This document shows, in pieces, positions 37,943-46,972 of a stretch of DNA of 64,000 nucleotides; within the stretch, counting starts at the first letter, position 1, and every line of letters begins with the position of its first letter. Under the pieces are notes generated by a model. The model had not been told where the DNA came from. It worked only from the letters and a program-made list of their open reading frames with translations, and searched no databases. The stretch is from positions 3,348,001 to 3,412,000 of the forward strand of contig OY760657.1 of assembly GCA_963663905.2 (NCBI GenBank). The letters are read 5' to 3'. The stretch comes from Saccharicrinis sp963663905 (GTDB taxonomy: Bacteria > Bacteroidota > Bacteroidia > Bacteroidales > Marinilabiliaceae). The position numbers were made by a program, and so were the translations under genes.

Positions 37943-40486
37943 TTAAATATCAATCTCAACGATCGTTATTCCGCTCCCACCATGCTGTATATGCTCATCT
38001 CTAAAACTCTTCACATGCGGCATTGTATTTAACATTTCTCTGATCATTTGTCTTAAAATACCATTTCCTTTCCCATGCAACACTTTAACCGTTGATACTT
38101 CGCACATTACTGCATCATCAATATGGTTCATCACATTATTAATTGCCTCATCTGTGCGTTGCCCACGAACATCAATATCCGGTTTAAATACAAGTTTCTT
38201 ACTACGTACTTTTTCTGCTAAAGTTGCACCTAAACTCTGTTGATTTAAACTCCGAAGAGCTTGCTTTACTTGTTTATTACTAATTTTCTCTAAACGAGAC
38301 GCTTTTACATTTGTCAATAGATGACCAAAAGCAACCAGAGCATTTTTACCGTTTACTTCCATAACTTCACCGGGTAAAGCTTGCCCTTCCAATCTTACCT
38401 TATCTCCCTTCCTGATTACACCATCATCTTTAACTTGAGGTTGTTTGGGTTCAGAAGCCTTCTTTGATTGTTCTGAAACAATATTTTCTTGTGTTTCTTC
38501 CAACTCATTGTCAACAGCCTTCTCTCCCTTCTTTCTTTGCCTGTTTTTTATCTTTTCAATTTCTCTATCTATCTTCTTCTTTTGCTTATCATCATTCTGA
38601 TGCTCCAGTTTTTGTTTAAAGTTAGATAATGATTCTCTTACTTGCTTAGTACGTTCTTTTTCAGCCTGACTCTCCTTTATCTCACGTATAGTTCGTTCAA
38701 TCTTTTTATTGGCTGTAGCCATTAATTCTTCAGCCTCTTTACGAGCAGATTTAATGATCTGGTCTCTTTCTTTTTTTGTTTTTTCAAGTTGCTCTAAATA
38801 CTTATCATAAACATCTTCAAGTTGCTTATCTTTCCTTCTGATATTGTCTCTCTTCTTTTCCCAATAACGCTTGTCACGTGCAATCTCACGAAGGTGTTTA
38901 TCGAAATTAATATGCTCCTCTCCTATCTGATTTTTAGCTTCATCCAGTAAATCTTCAGGAAGACCAATTTTACGAGCTATTTCAAAGGCAAATGAACTAC
39001 CAGGTTGACCAATAATTAATTTAAACAGAGGTTTAATCTGATGGGTATCAAACTGCATTGCTCCGTTTTCGATACCTTCAGCCCCGGATGCATAATGCTT
39101 TAAGTTTGTATAGTGAGTGGTTATTACACCGTTTAATCCTTGTTTGTTAAATTCCTTAAGTACCGATTCTGCTATGGCTCCCCCAAGTGCAGGTTCGGTT
39201 CCGGTTCCGAACTCATCAATTAAAATCAATGTTTCCGGATCGCCATTTTTAAGGAAATACTTCATGTTTAAAAGATGAGAACTATAAGTACTCAAATCAT
39301 TCTCAATGGATTGCTGATCACCAATATCAATAAATATATGTTTATAAACGCCCATTGTACTTCTTTCATCCATAGGTACAAGCAGTCCACACTGAAACAT
39401 ATATTGCAATAATCCAACTGTTTGTAAACAAACTGACTTACCTCCGGCATTAGGTCCGGATATCAAAACAATACGCTGTTCCTTATTTAGTTGAATATCT
39501 AAAGGGACCACTTCTTTACCTTCGGCAGAATGTTGAAGATATAACAACGGATGTGTTGCATTTTCCCAGTTTACTTCTGCATGATTTACCATATTTGGCA
39601 GGCAGGCATTAATTCTCAAAGCCAGCTTAGCCTTAGCTCTGATAAAATCCATAATACCTAAAAACTCATACGAAAAAACAAGATCTTCAATATAAGGTCT
39701 GATGCTATCTGAAAAAGCAATTAATATTCTGTTAATCTCTCTTTTTTCTGCATATTGTAATTCGCGAATCTCATTATTAATTTCAACAATTTCTGTTGGC
39801 TCTATAAAAGAGGTTTTTCCGGTTGATGATTCATCATGAATAATACCATTTAGCTTTCGTTTATTTCCTGCAGGAACAGGAATAACCGCTCTACCGTCAC
39901 GTATAGCTACATTAGCATCTGCTTCTACCAATCCTTCTTTTCTTGCAAAACTTAAAATGGAAGCCATTTTGCGCGATACACTGGATTGTTTCTTAACCAT
40001 TTCACTTCTTATCCTGGCTAATTCCGGTGAAGCACTATCTTTAATCTTGCCAAACTTATTTAAGATTGCATCAATGCGTTCAAAAATATATGGATATACC
40101 ATTACTTTTGAAGCTATTTCTCTTAAATACGGATATTGATTAGATTCTTCTTTATTCTTGAAAAACCTGACAATATCTTTTACTGATGTTAATGATCTTC
40201 GTAAATCAAACAGTTCACGCTCTTCCAAAAACAATCCTTCAACTTTAATTCTTTGCAAAGGACCACGAACATCTATATAATAACTAGTTGGGAATGAAGA
40301 TTCGTTAACACAAATTTGCTTAAACTCATTGGTTTGATTTACCCACCTCTTGATTACATCATGTAATGTAACAAACCGCATCTCATCAACTCTTTCCTTA
40401 CCTAAAGAACTTAAGCATTGTTCTTTTAACAACTCCCTTACCTTAGTAAACCTAATCTTATCTTCAAAAAATTCTGGATATATCAA
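37943..40486 (-). CDS. mutS2: MutS2 family ATPase/nuclease
   Basis: An 847-residue MutS2. The core helical region comes first; the ATPase has Walker A GPNAGGKS and the conserved LILIDEFGTGTEP and THYTNLKHYA. A long charged coiled coil follows (about 520-690, rich in Lys and Glu), then a KOW-like segment (KGDKVRLEGQALPGEVMEVNG), and finally the Smr domain (DVRGQRTDEAINNVM, VKVLHGKGNGILRQ). MutS2 proteins are implicated in suppressing recombination or in rescuing collided ribosomes. It leads a minus-strand group with the two genes below it. Confidence 0.95.
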   Translation of the reverse strand: MIYPEFFEDKIRFTKVRELLKEQCLSSLGKERVDEMRFVTLHDVIKRWVNQTNEFKQICVNESSFPTSYYIDVRGPLQRIKVEGLFLEERELFDLRRSLTSVKDIVRFFKNKEESNQYPYLREIASKVMVYPYIFERIDAILNKFGKIKDSASPELARIRSEMVKKQSSVSRKMASILSFARKEGLVEADANVAIRDGRAVIPVPAGNKRKLNGIIHDESSTGKTSFIEPTEIVEINNEIRELQYAEKREINRILIAFSDSIRPYIEDLVFSYEFLGIMDFIRAKAKLALRINACLPNMVNHAEVNWENATHPLLYLQHSAEGKEVVPLDIQLNKEQRIVLISGPNAGGKSVCLQTVGLLQYMFQCGLLVPMDERSTMGVYKHIFIDIGDQQSIENDLSTYSSHLLNMKYFLKNGDPETLILIDEFGTGTEPALGGAIAESVLKEFNKQGLNGVITTHYTNLKHYASGAEGIENGAMQFDTHQIKPLFKLIIGQPGSSFAFEIARKIGLPEDLLDEAKNQIGEEHINFDKHLREIARDKRYWEKKRDNIRRKDKQLEDVYDKYLEQLEKTKKERDQIIKSARKEAEELMATANKKIERTIREIKESQAEKERTKQVRESLSNFKQKLEHQNDDKQKKKIDREIEKIKNRQRKKGEKAVDNELEETQENIVSEQSKKASEPKQPQVKDDGVIRKGDKVRLEGQALPGEVMEVNGKNALVAFGHLLTNVKASRLEKISNKQVKQALRSLNQQSLGATLAEKVRSKKLVFKPDIDVRGQRTDEAINNVMNHIDDAVMCEVSTVKVLHGKGNGILRQMIREMLNTMPHVKSFRDEHIQHGGSGITIVEIDI

Positions 40487-40584
40487 TGTACTTTTCTTTT
40501 TATTGATTCAAATAACTCCTATACTGTAATATACTATTAAACAGTATCCTATTGAATCTTTATTAATCACATTAAAAACGTGCA

Positions 40585-40592
40585 CAAAATTA
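40585..40592 (-). promoter_or_regulatory. -7 box upstream of mutS2
   Basis: On the minus strand TAATTTTG matches TAnnTTTG. No convincing -33 element is seen at the proper distance. Confidence 0.35.
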
Positions 40593-40681
40593 GCAAAATA
40601 ATACTGGTTGTAATATGATTAATTTACTGAAGGAAAATCTTTTTAATTAAATATTCATAGTTTTATTTTATCTGAATAAGT

Positions 40682-40705
40682 TTATTCTGTAACTTATCAG
40701 AATAA
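40682..40705 (+). promoter_or_regulatory. Palindromic candidate operator before the SpoIIE-type regulator gene
   Basis: TTATTCTG (40682-40689) and CAGAATAA (40698-40705) are exact reverse complements, 8 nt apart, ending 11 nt before the ATG. TCTGAATAAG at 40671-40680 repeats part of the arm. It could also form an mRNA hairpin at the ribosome binding region. Confidence 0.4.
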
Positions 40706-40716
40706 TATAGAGAAAT

Positions 40717-41898
40717 ATGTTTACCCCTGATCCCCAAAAAATATTAATTGTAGACGATTCACCAACTAACGTACTGGTACTGCAAGACTGCCTGAAGGAA
40801 TACAACTGCATTACAGCAACATCGGGAGAAGAAGCAATAAAGATGGTACAGGATGAAAACAAACCGGATTTAGTGCTTTTGGATATTATAATGGAAGGAA
40901 TGGATGGATATGATGTTTGTTCAATGCTAAAAACCAATAGCGAAACAAGCACCATACCTGTTATTTTTATTACCGGCGAAACAGATCCGGAAAGCTTGGT
41001 CAGAGGTTTTGGTGTGGGAGCTGTTGACTTTATCACAAAACCATTTAATCCCAAAGAATTAAAAGTCAGAGTATCAACACAGTTAAAATATAAAAAATCA
41101 TTAGAAGATAATGCCCGGTATTTAAAATCCATTGAGGATATTTACGATACAATTACTGATAGTATGTACTATGCGCAGCGAATTCAAAACGCCACACTTC
41201 CTCACAAAAATTATCTGGATAAATTGATGGACGACTACTTTGTGTTATATAAACCAAGAGACATTGTTAGTGGCGACTTTTATCTGGCTAACGAAATTGA
41301 TGGCAAACTTATTTTAGTAGCAGCTGATTGCACAGGACATGGTGTTCCCGGAGCATTAATGAGTATGATGAGCATGGCTTTTATCAAGGAAATACTCTCT
41401 ATGGAAGAGATAAAAGCACCTAATGAAATTTTAAATGAGTTAAGAGAGACAATAATATCAACATTTTACAGCCCGGGTACCGACGAAATATCTGACGGAC
41501 TTGATGCTTCAATTGTATTTATTGATAAAAAAGCTAATGTCATTCAATTTTCAGGTGCAAACCTTCCTATATATTTAATAAGAAACAATGAACTTATTGA
41601 AGTTAAAGGAAATAGAATGCCTGTGGGTTCATATCCACGACAAACTCCGTTTACTTGTCATAAAATAAACTTGCAAACTAACGATTGTATCTACCTATTT
41701 TCAGATGGTTATGCAGACCAGTTTGGGGGCGCCGAAAACAGAAAAATGATGAATAGTCATTTTAAAGAAGCATTAATGAAATACCATAAACTTCCAATGC
41801 AAGATCAGAAAGTTAAACTCACTAGTTTTTTCAATCAGTGGAAAGGATATAACGAACAGGTAGATGATATACTTTTAATGGGGTATAGATATCATTAG
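40717..41898 (+). CDS. Response regulator with SpoIIE-type PP2C phosphatase output
   Basis: A 393-residue cytosolic regulator. The N-terminal receiver (about 1-125) has the phospho-acceptor Asp in LVLLDIIMEGMDGYD and the Lys in FITKPFNP. A short helical linker (YYAQRIQNATLPHKNYL) leads to a SpoIIE/PP2C phosphatase domain: PRDIVSGDFYLAN, VAADCTGHGVPGALMSM, LFSDGYADQFGG and a final DDILLMG. Such proteins usually dephosphorylate an anti-sigma-factor antagonist. No STAS or anti-sigma gene is nearby. It is divergent from mutS2. Confidence 0.93.
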   Translation: MFTPDPQKILIVDDSPTNVLVLQDCLKEYNCITATSGEEAIKMVQDENKPDLVLLDIIMEGMDGYDVCSMLKTNSETSTIPVIFITGETDPESLVRGFGVGAVDFITKPFNPKELKVRVSTQLKYKKSLEDNARYLKSIEDIYDTITDSMYYAQRIQNATLPHKNYLDKLMDDYFVLYKPRDIVSGDFYLANEIDGKLILVAADCTGHGVPGALMSMMSMAFIKEILSMEEIKAPNEILNELRETIISTFYSPGTDEISDGLDASIVFIDKKANVIQFSGANLPIYLIRNNELIEVKGNRMPVGSYPRQTPFTCHKINLQTNDCIYLFSDGYADQFGGAENRKMMNSHFKEALMKYHKLPMQDQKVKLTSFFNQWKGYNEQVDDILLMGYRYH

Positions 41899-42086
41899 AC
41901 CGATAGATTTTTGACAAAAGATTATCCGTTTGTCGCCGAAGCTTTAGCGGAGGAGCAAAACTAATTTACAAAATGCTTTTTTACAATGCTTAAACAAAAC
42001 CACTATAGTCATTCTATAAATCTAATCTTTTAGAAAAATTTTCAGATGCATTACATATATAACATAATACCTATACCCAACTTCTA

Positions 42087-42914
42087 TTAAAGAGTTATTT
42101 TATTTAAATTCAGTCCTTCCGTTTGAATACCACGGGTATATTTCACTGCAGGAAATCCAAATACCATCACATCTCCAATAACATGATCTGCAGGAATCCC
42201 CAACTTTTCTCTTAGATCAAGATCAATATCATTAATTACCCATTTAAGCATCCCATTCCAAAGTGTTCCTATTCCGAAAGTATTGGCTAATAAATCGAAA
42301 TAACTCAAAGCGATTAAACTGTCCTCTTTGGGAGTTACATTTTTTTCAGCTGATGTTGTGATAATTACATGAGGAGCATTTCTTAATATTACATCAATCT
42401 TTTTACTGATCCATAATCTTCTGAAATCATTTAACATTGGCAGATACGGATGCTTATGTTTATGTTCGAAAGCTTTTCCTATCGATTCATAAACAGCATC
42501 TCTGAATTTATCCCTATCCTCCTTATTATCAATTATCGAGAACAATACTTTATTGTTATTATGACCTGTAGGAGCATTGGCTACACCTTGTAATAACCTA
42601 TCCATTAACACCTTGCTAACCTCTTCATCTTTAAACTTACGAATTGATCGTCTTGTTTTAAACAAATTTACCATCGAATCTGAAGATGGGATTTCCTCTT
42701 TAACAGAAATACTATCATCGGGATTTTTACCTAAAATTGACAAAGCTCCTGTTGGACAAATAGCCAAACAATGCTGACATTTAATACATTGTCCTTCTTT
42801 ACCTTCCTTTATTTCTGGAATTCCATTTTTTCCATCAATAATTAACATCGGGCAATCTTTAGTACACAATCCGCATTGAGTACATTTACTTTCATCAATT
42901 TTAAAACTTAACAT
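42087..42914 (-). CDS. Nitroreductase-family protein with N-terminal 2[4Fe-4S] ferredoxin
   Basis: A 275-residue fusion. Residues 1-60 hold two ferredoxin motifs (CTQCGLCTKDC and CIKCQHCLAIC); residues about 85-270 are an FMN nitroreductase domain (TRRSIRKFKDEEV, ANAPTGHNNNKVLFS, near the end KLGIPADHVIGDVMVFG). This architecture occurs in anaerobes and presumably passes electrons from the clusters to flavin; the physiological substrate is unknown. It stands alone, with gene-free DNA on both sides. Confidence 0.9.
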   Translation of the reverse strand: MLSFKIDESKCTQCGLCTKDCPMLIIDGKNGIPEIKEGKEGQCIKCQHCLAICPTGALSILGKNPDDSISVKEEIPSSDSMVNLFKTRRSIRKFKDEEVSKVLMDRLLQGVANAPTGHNNNKVLFSIIDNKEDRDKFRDAVYESIGKAFEHKHKHPYLPMLNDFRRLWISKKIDVILRNAPHVIITTSAEKNVTPKEDSLIALSYFDLLANTFGIGTLWNGMLKWVINDIDLDLREKLGIPADHVIGDVMVFGFPAVKYTRGIQTEGLNLNKITL

Positions 42915-43156
42915 ATCTGCTCAAATTCTTCTTTAAAAGGCGCAATTTTACTAATTTATTGTGGATTGATCCGAAAATCACATGGTATTACAAAACATAT
43001 CCTTTAAAATAACCAGAGTTCTTTTTAAAGTTTAGATGGCTTAACTATCTGATAATTTATTTAATCCATACCAGCGAACCATAAATTCCTTCTTAAATAA
43101 ATTTAGTTTATTGGAATAGACCCTTTAGAGGAGATAACCATAACACAAATTATATA

Positions 43157-43376
43157 TACATGCTTCGGGACTGCTTTGTACCCTAGTCGTAACCGCTGCG
43201 GATATACCTCACTATTCCATCTCTATTCCTTCACTATAGGTTCACTATTGGCTCACTGTTTAGTGATTAAGATGTGAATAATATATGTATAACATATGTC
43301 TTATATCTGTTGAATATCCGCAAGGGTTACGAAGCTGTTACGAAGCAGGTATGTAGAAGGTATAATGCAAATATAT
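43157..43376. repeat. Array of about 20 degenerate 11-nt units with inverted outer parts
   Basis: Cut every 11 nt from 43157, neighbouring units resemble each other: TACATGCTTCG, GGACTGCTTTG; then from 43212 CTATTCCATCT, CTATTCCTTCA, CTATAGGTTCA, CTATTGGCTCA; then from 43278 ATAATATATGT, ATAACATATGT, CTTATATCTGT; then from 43322 AAGGGTTACGA, AGCTGTTACGA, AGCAGGTATGT, AGAAGGTATAA. The sequence drifts from group to group while the 11-nt spacing holds. The left part (43157-43206) and the right part (43314-43356) are imperfect reverse complements, for example CGTAACC with GGTTACG and TGCGGATA with TATCCGCA. The unit length is not a multiple of three, so it is not coding. I know of no named family for it. 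Confidence 0.75.
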
Positions 43377-43509
43377 TTATTAATCTTAGTTACGAACTCC
43401 CCAACGCTACAAAGATCATTAACTATATATGTGTCTAACAAAATCAATATTTAAACATTCGTTAACAATAATATTTTCATATAATTAAGGCTTCCTCATT
43501 AATAATATA

Positions 43510-43517
43510 TATTTTTG
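43510..43517 (+). promoter_or_regulatory. -7 box of the ABC-F gene
   Basis: TATTTTTG matches TAnnTTTG, 35 nt before the coding start. No clear -33 element. Confidence 0.4.
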
Positions 43518-43552
43518 CCCTCCTTTTAAATGACAGAAAAACATTTAATTAA

Positions 43553-45166
43553 ATGATTACAGTATCGAATTTAAGAATTCAGTTCGGGAAAAGAACCCTA
43601 TTTCAAGACGTAAATTTAAAGTTTACACAAGGTAACTGCTATGGTATAATTGGTGCCAACGGAGCAGGTAAATCTACATTTTTAAGAATATTAAGTGGAG
43701 AGCTTGACTCAACAGGAGGCTCTGTAGTATTTGGACCAAATGAAAGATTATCAGTACTTAAGCAGGATCACCACGCTTTTGATGAATTTACAGTTTTGGA
43801 TACTGTAATGATGGGACATACGCATCTTTGGGATGTAATGCAAGAAAAAAATGCATTGTATGCTAAACCAGATTTTTCTGACGAAGACGGTGTTAAAGTA
43901 TCTGAATTAGAAGAGCAATTTGCTGAAATGGACGGATGGAATGCCGAGAGTGATGCAGCAAACTTGTTAAGTGGCTTAGGTATTAAAGAAGATCTTCACT
44001 ATACTCAAATGAGCACTTTAAGTGGTAAAGAAAAAGTGAAAATTCTTTTGGCCAGAGCTCTTTTTGGAAAACCAGATAACTTGTTACTGGATGAGCCTAC
44101 TAACGACCTGGATTTAGATTCAGTTAGCTGGTTAGAGAATTATCTTTCGAATTTTGAAAATACAGTATTAGTAGTTTCTCACGACCGTCACTTTTTAGAT
44201 TCTATTTGTACACATACAGTAGATATTGATTTTGGTAAGGTTCAGTTATTCTCAGGAAACTATAGCTTCTGGTACGAATCAAGCCAGTTAGCACTTCGTC
44301 AGCAGCAACAACAAAACAAAAAAGCTGAAGAGAAAAAGAAGGAATTACAGGAGTTTATTGCTCGTTTTAGTGCCAACGTTGCTAAAAGTAAGCAAACTAC
44401 CAGTCGTAAAAAGATGCTTGAAAAACTTAACGTGGAAGAAATTCAACCTTCAACACGTAAGTATCCGGCTATTATATTTACTCCGGATAGAGATCCGGGT
44501 AACACAATACTTGAAGTAAGAGATTTAAGTGCCAGCATTGAAGGAGAAGTTTTGTTTAAAGATGTTTCTTTTAATGTTGAAAAAGACGATAAGATCGTTT
44601 TCCTATCTAAAGATCCTAGAGCAATGACCGCTTTCTTTGAAATCATCAATGGTCATAAGCAACCTGATTCAGGTGAGTTCAGATGGGGACAAACAATTAC
44701 AACAGCTTATCTTCCAGTAGAAAACTCTGCTTTCTTTGATAAAGACATGAGCATCTTTGATTGGCTTTGTCAGTTTTCTGATGATACAACAGAAATTTTT
44801 ATCAGAGGTTATTTAGGTAAGATGCTTTTCTCAGGAGAAGAGATCTATAAAAACTGTAAGGTATTATCAGGGGGTGAAAAAATGCGTTGTATGATAGCTC
44901 GTATGATGCTTAGAAATGCTAATACAATGATATTAGATACTCCTACTAACCACCTTGACCTTGAGTCAATTCAGGCTTTCAATGAAAGATTAACTCAGTT
45001 TAAAGGAAATGTTCTTTTCTCAAGTCATGACCACGAATTTATTCAAACTGTAAGTAATCGTATTATTGAATTAACTCCATCTGGAATTATTGATAAGCAA
45101 ACAGAGTACGATGACTATATTTCAGACGAAGAGATACATCAACGAAGAGAGAGTATGTATAATTAA
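43553..45166 (+). CDS. ABC-F family ATPase, YbiT-like
   Basis: A 537-residue soluble protein with two ABC domains and no membrane segment, the ABC-F layout; these proteins act on the ribosome. First Walker A is GANGAGKST, signature LSGKEKVKILLARAL, Walker B LLLDEPTNDLD. The linker (about 245-310) is charged and helical. The second domain has the degenerate P-loop region FLSKDPRAMTAFFEI, in place of GxxGxGKS, but keeps LSGGEKMRCMIARMML and LDTPTNHLDLES. The overall sequence resembles YbiT. It is followed by a strong terminator. Confidence 0.92.
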   Translation: MITVSNLRIQFGKRTLFQDVNLKFTQGNCYGIIGANGAGKSTFLRILSGELDSTGGSVVFGPNERLSVLKQDHHAFDEFTVLDTVMMGHTHLWDVMQEKNALYAKPDFSDEDGVKVSELEEQFAEMDGWNAESDAANLLSGLGIKEDLHYTQMSTLSGKEKVKILLARALFGKPDNLLLDEPTNDLDLDSVSWLENYLSNFENTVLVVSHDRHFLDSICTHTVDIDFGKVQLFSGNYSFWYESSQLALRQQQQQNKKAEEKKKELQEFIARFSANVAKSKQTTSRKKMLEKLNVEEIQPSTRKYPAIIFTPDRDPGNTILEVRDLSASIEGEVLFKDVSFNVEKDDKIVFLSKDPRAMTAFFEIINGHKQPDSGEFRWGQTITTAYLPVENSAFFDKDMSIFDWLCQFSDDTTEIFIRGYLGKMLFSGEEIYKNCKVLSGGEKMRCMIARMMLRNANTMILDTPTNHLDLESIQAFNERLTQFKGNVLFSSHDHEFIQTVSNRIIELTPSGIIDKQTEYDDYISDEEIHQRRESMYN

Positions 45167-45190
45167 TACACTTTCCTTAAAACATTATAC

Positions 45191-45225
45191 AATGCCAATC
45201 TATCTTTTTAGATTGGCATTTTTCA
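45191..45225 (+). terminator. Terminator of the ABC-F gene
   Basis: AATGCCAATCTA (45191-45202) pairs with TAGATTGGCATT (45209-45220), followed by T residues. Confidence 0.88.
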
Positions 45226-45607
45226 TTTCAATAACTCCCACTCTGTTTATTTTTATAATCCGACACTTTTTCTCAACTCATGTATTAAATCGTAATAATA
45301 TATTATATACTTTTACCTCCCAATAAAACATGATTTATTAAAACATGAACATTCATTTAATGTCATTAAATAAAATTATTTTCATAAGTAATTTCTGCAC
45401 AAGAATTGAATGTTCTCTTCTACTTCTATATTTTTTAGTGATCTTTTCAGAACTGTAGTTTTTGGATTAAACATGTTTAACATCGATTTATCTAATAATC
45501 CGATCCTTTTAAATTAATCATTAACATACAACTTATATAGTGATGTAAGATTGTTGTATTCATATAATACAAGCAGTTTAGACATGCTATATTATTTATT
45601 CTGAAAA
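45226..45607. other. Gene-free AT-rich spacer before the radical SAM gene
   Basis: No coding sequence. Two weak inverted repeats are visible: GAACATTCA (45347-45355) with TGAATGTTC (45407-45415), and TTGTATT (45554-45560) with AATACAA (45566-45572). The second lies 36 nt before the next start codon. No recognisable TAnnTTTG box is near the gene. Confidence 0.5.
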
Positions 45608-46924
45608 ATGACTCCATATATTTCATATTTAAACAACCTTGTAAATAAAAATCACACTTTAATTGAAGATTATAAACTTTCGGTTAACTGGATAAACAAC
45701 CATTCAGTATATACACTTGAAGCAGAAAGAAATGAACTGTTTGAGTATCTAAATCAAGCTATTAATCACTCTTACAAAAAGAGTAAGCCATGGTATAATA
45801 GTCTTTCTAAAGGTTGTCAATTATGTGCTGAAGGTTCTTGGTCATGTTTATTTATTAATAATATATGTAATGCAACTTGTGCATTTTGTCCAACACAACA
45901 AGATAATGATGAAGTTCCTGCCACACAGGGATGCAGTTTTAATACACCCGAAGAATTTGCTGATTACATTAATTACTTCAATTTTAAAGGAGTAAGTATT
46001 AGTGGAGGTGAACCTCTAAAAACATTTGAAAAAACAGTTAGCTACATTAAAGCAGTTCGCGAACATTGCAACCCAAACATCTACATATGGGTATATTCTA
46101 ATGGTATTTTAGGTACACCAGAAATCTTTAATACATTGGGAGAAATTGGTGTTGATGAAGTCAGATTTAATTTAGGAGCAAGCAACTACAATACTAAACT
46201 TATTGACAATGCTATACCATACATCAAAAACATCACTGTTGAAATACCAGCAATACCAGAAGACTATGAAAAGTTAAGAGATTTAATTCCTTCATTAATT
46301 GAAAAAGGAGTAACAAATTTAAATCTTCATCAATTGCGATTAACACCATACAACATTTCTAAACTTGCTTCAAAGCCATATACTTTCACTCATGGTAATC
46401 CTCCAACTGTGGTTGAGTCGGAAATAACAGCTTTAAAAATTCTGAAATATGTATCAGAGAATGAGTTACCAATTGGTGTAAATTATTGTAATTACCACTA
46501 TAAAAACAATTTTCAAAAGGCTGGCTTTAGAAAACACATCTCTTCTAAGCTTGCTGACAATGATAAAGAAATTACAGAACTAGGTTTTATAAGAAATATT
46601 ATTTCTGATGGGAATAATGGGGCTTTAAAAAATACAAACCTTAATGATCTAAAATTAAATCCTGAGTCAAATAACAAAATAAAAGTCTCCTATTCTTATT
46701 TCTCTTTAATAGATAAAAATAAAAATGGAGATTCTAAAACGATAAAGATAAAATCAAAAGATTATTACTTAAACACGAAAAAGACAGCCTGCAATATAGA
46801 AACAACACCTGTTTTATTTATTGAAAATTTGAAAAACAAGACATGCAGGGATATTACAGATGATGCTCTTTTTAAGATTTTTCAAAAGGAAATCATTGAG
46901 GATGAATTTCCTGAGTATTTTTAA
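45608..46924 (+). CDS. Radical SAM enzyme of unknown substrate (COG2108-like)
   Basis: A 438-residue protein. The cluster motif is CNATCAFC (CxxxCxxC) at about residues 94-101, followed by a glycine-rich SISGGEPLKTFE for SAM binding and VYSNGILGTPE. Before it lies an extra cysteine segment (KGCQLCAEGSWSCLF), which recalls the CRxC-then-LF opening of the archaeal and bacterial COG2108 proteins. The C-terminal third is rich in Lys and Asn and has further cysteines (TACNIE, KTCRDI). No partner or peptide substrate gene is adjacent. The reaction cannot be predicted. Confidence 0.85.
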   Translation: MTPYISYLNNLVNKNHTLIEDYKLSVNWINNHSVYTLEAERNELFEYLNQAINHSYKKSKPWYNSLSKGCQLCAEGSWSCLFINNICNATCAFCPTQQDNDEVPATQGCSFNTPEEFADYINYFNFKGVSISGGEPLKTFEKTVSYIKAVREHCNPNIYIWVYSNGILGTPEIFNTLGEIGVDEVRFNLGASNYNTKLIDNAIPYIKNITVEIPAIPEDYEKLRDLIPSLIEKGVTNLNLHQLRLTPYNISKLASKPYTFTHGNPPTVVESEITALKILKYVSENELPIGVNYCNYHYKNNFQKAGFRKHISSKLADNDKEITELGFIRNIISDGNNGALKNTNLNDLKLNPESNNKIKVSYSYFSLIDKNKNGDSKTIKIKSKDYYLNTKKTACNIETTPVLFIENLKNKTCRDITDDALFKIFQKEIIEDEFPEYF

Positions 46925-46935
46925 TATTAACCAAT

Positions 46936-46966
46936 GAGATCTGCACTAACATGCAGGTCTCTTTTT
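46936..46966 (+). terminator. Terminator of the radical SAM gene
   Basis: GAGATCTGCA (46936-46945) pairs with TGCAGGTCTC (46952-46961) with one G-T pair, then five T. Confidence 0.82.
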
Positions 46967-46972
46967 GTTATA

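Larger units (their letters stand above)
42915..43552. other. 638-nt gene-free region containing an 11-nt periodic array
   Basis: No reading frame worth calling. The central part (43157-43376) is an array of degenerate 11-nt units, annotated separately. The flanks are AT-rich without clear structure. The right end carries the promoter box of the ABC-F gene. Confidence 0.7.

Noticed and set aside
41899..42086. GC-richer phrase around 41931-41955 as a possible small RNA or repeat.
   Set aside because: Only a 3-bp stem is supported; no promoter or terminator accompanies it.
43157..43376. CRISPR array.
   Set aside because: The units are contiguous 11-mers without spacers and drift in sequence; no cas gene is nearby.
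43157..43376. Insertion-sequence remnant.
   Set aside because: There are inverted parts, but no transposase fragment and no target-site duplication that I can see.
45090..45326. 78-residue frame across the end of the ABC-F gene.
   Set aside because: It crosses the ABC-F terminator hairpin and has no recognisable start context.
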